From Brasenia schreberi (Eukaryota; Streptophyta; Magnoliopsida; Nymphaeales; Cabombaceae), in the NCBI GenBank assembly GCA_036023115.1, contig JAYKKT010000049.1, forward strand, positions 1,612,001 to 1,676,000: a DNA stretch of 64,000 nt, given 5' to 3'. The stretch's first letter is position 1, and each line of letters opens with the position of its first letter. Below are positions 62,607 to 64,000 of the stretch, piece by piece. Below the pieces are notes generated by a model that was given only the letters and a program-made list of their open reading frames with translations, did not search any database and had not been told where the DNA came from. Made by a program: the position numbers and the translations under genes.

Positions 62607-63706
62607 AAGTCAATTGCAAGACAACTCCACTCCCAGATGAGACCAGGTATGATTTGGTTTTTGGATAAATTATTATTACTTTTTCAGTCTTATGACTTGT
62701 GTAGCTTCTTAAGACTTAATTATTTTATTTATTATGTTTTATAATCCTTTTATTTATTATATTTTATTTTGGATGAATGGTGGACTCGATTTGGAGTAGA
62801 TACACCAAATTTATCGAGGTTTGCTTAACTCATATTAAACCAAACATGTAGTTCGAGTGGATACAACAGGAATTGGAGTTTTTCGAATGCATTCACACAA
62901 AGAAGAGAAACAGATTGGAACATGCTCATCTTCATGATTTGGGATATATTGCATATAATATGACATTAAAGGTAAATAAAAAAGGATATTTTTGTTATAT
63001 GTTTGTTATTCCTTATCCTTGTAAGTTGTAACTCATAACTAATGATATTTTCTAACTTCTAAGTAAATTATATCTTTCTTTTATTTTCTTTATAGACAAA
63101 TGAAAAGAGATGCAAGAAAGCAAGGAATCTGCCATATGACCCATTTAGGTACGAAAATATTGATATTATTGATGATTGGTTCGAAGAAGAAGAGACTCCT
63201 ATTATTTTAGATGATGCAAACTAGAGAGGAATAGAAACAGATGTAGAGATTGTAGATGATGTAGGCGAAGGATTGGATGACCCAATTTTGGAAGAAGAGG
63301 TAGATGATGTGGTGATGATGGCGGTGACCTTGATTATAATGCTTATGATGTATTTGTTGATTATGGTCCACATTTTATTGAATGAAACAACGAAATTGGA
63401 TTGTTGTAGTTTATAACTTTGTATTTGTGTTATAAATAATAAATTATAATCGTAACTTTGTAAACTTTCATAAGCTTATTGGTATACTATTAACTTTAAG
63501 TTTAACTTTCTTACACTTTTAGGCTTGTAGACTCATGACATTAGTTTATTGATAGTAAAAATATCATTTTTAGTTGCATTAGGATTATGTTCTCTACCAC
63601 TTGCTTACCTTATGTTTTTTAATTGTATTTTTTTTTGTATTTTTTCAAATTTTATAAAATAATTAAAATTTTAATTTGTTGTATCGTATTGTATCATACA
63701 ACTACT

Positions 63707-64000
63707 CGGACTAAACGATGGAACCTGAAAAATAAGAAAAGATATATTTAAATAAAAAGTTCGGTAAGGCGATGCTTGGAATTATACTGGTATACTTTCT
63801 AACACGTGGAACAATATGACTAAACATATTATAAAAATGACAAAAGATCAATTAGGTGAATCTAAGGGAGGCATATCTACACAAAAAGAAGCTTGGTGGC
63901 GGAGAGAAATGGTGAAAGATAAAATTAAGGCTAGGAGCGCACACTACAAATTACATTATACCAATAAGAGATGAAAACTGGGAGGCTTATAAAAAAAAGC
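63707..64000 (+). mobile_element. RTE fragment (EN-RT linker), runs off the window
   Basis: From actaaacgatggaacctg through ggtgaatctaagggaggc and agaagcttggtgg to aaaactgggaggcttata. Matches the family linker; stops present. The hAT end abuts it, so the hAT may have inserted into this RTE. Confidence 0.85.

Larger units (their letters stand above)
59000..63706 (+). mobile_element. hAT transposon relic, right copy, with two nested non-autonomous elements
   Basis: BED-zinc-finger remnant EVKHGSIFRMKHLARTKK at 59190-59260. ORF 59414-59764 reads KLDLKCEEFFYKNYLPFSVA and VIASVGYGYKVPIYHALRGK. 60543-60725 reads MVDDWTDEHHRSLINFLFYC, the catalytic-domain block. 62126-62660 reads KKMLAYNEWGSISWS and DDEVKKGILNAIKLIQDSSI. 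The C-terminal dimerisation block with HTKKRNRLEHAHLHDLG is near 62895-62960. The last exon has ENIDIIDDWFEEEETPIILD. Frames are broken in many places. Insertions at 59834-60534 and 61029-62117 split it. Confidence 0.85.

Noticed and set aside
1..64000. CRISPR arrays, tRNA or rRNA genes, bacterial operons
   Set aside because: None seen; direct repeats here are LTRs, target duplications, tandem arrays or microsatellites.

Overview
This is nuclear DNA from a flowering plant. It holds one split, mitochondrial-type CLPX gene with GT-AG (and two GC-AG) introns, surrounded and invaded by plant Ty1/copia, Ty3/gypsy, RTE-clade LINE and hAT elements. The species cannot be told from the sequence alone.

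The backbone is a CLPX gene on the minus strand. Its ATG is at 47076 and 14 coding exons run down to 11367. All junctions were placed by hand and join in frame to 638 codons: a presequence, a four-cysteine zinc region, and a AAA+ unfoldase core with Walker A, GYVG pore loop, Walker B, RKH loop, IGF loop, arginine finger and sensor 2. The gene spans about 35.7 kb only because introns 5 (about 22.7 kb) and 8 (about 4.9 kb) are full of retrotransposons. Introns 4 and 8 appear to be GC-AG. The end of the gene is unresolved: exon 14 ends at a good GT donor, intronic read-through stops at 11343, and everything to the left is transposon.

1-11317 (3' flank, or a very long intron 14): an RTE copy (1-4000) sits in an antisense copia element (copia-D, 4001-8147). 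Copia-D in turn sits in an antisense RTE (8148-11317) that holds another RTE copy (9738-11067). 11318-19340: CLPX exons 14 to 6, with a nearly full-length antisense RTE (14559-17696) in intron 8. 19341-41729: a four-layer nest in intron 5, namely copia-C (minus), then copia-B (plus, target duplication ACCTC), then copia-A (plus, target duplication TATAT), then an RTE LINE (plus, 18-bp target duplication). Further RTE and hAT-like insertions lie near its right end. 41730-47076: CLPX exons 5 to 1. 47077-50900: the CLPX 5' side with CT-rich and tandem repeats, then degenerate repeats and AT-rich DNA. 51300-53060: an antisense Ty3/gypsy relic. 53900-63700: two decayed hAT transposase genes facing each other head to head. 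The right one carries two non-autonomous elements with 8-bp target duplications. Between them is one terminal exon of an unidentified gene (57357-57604, minus). 63707-64000: another RTE fragment.

No bacterial-type system, CRISPR array, tRNA or rRNA gene was seen. The most notable signals are the datable nest inside a housekeeping-gene intron, the two GC-AG introns, a conserved series of hairpin/peptide repeats at the 5' end of the RTE family, and the two small hAT-type families with complete terminal repeats and target duplications.
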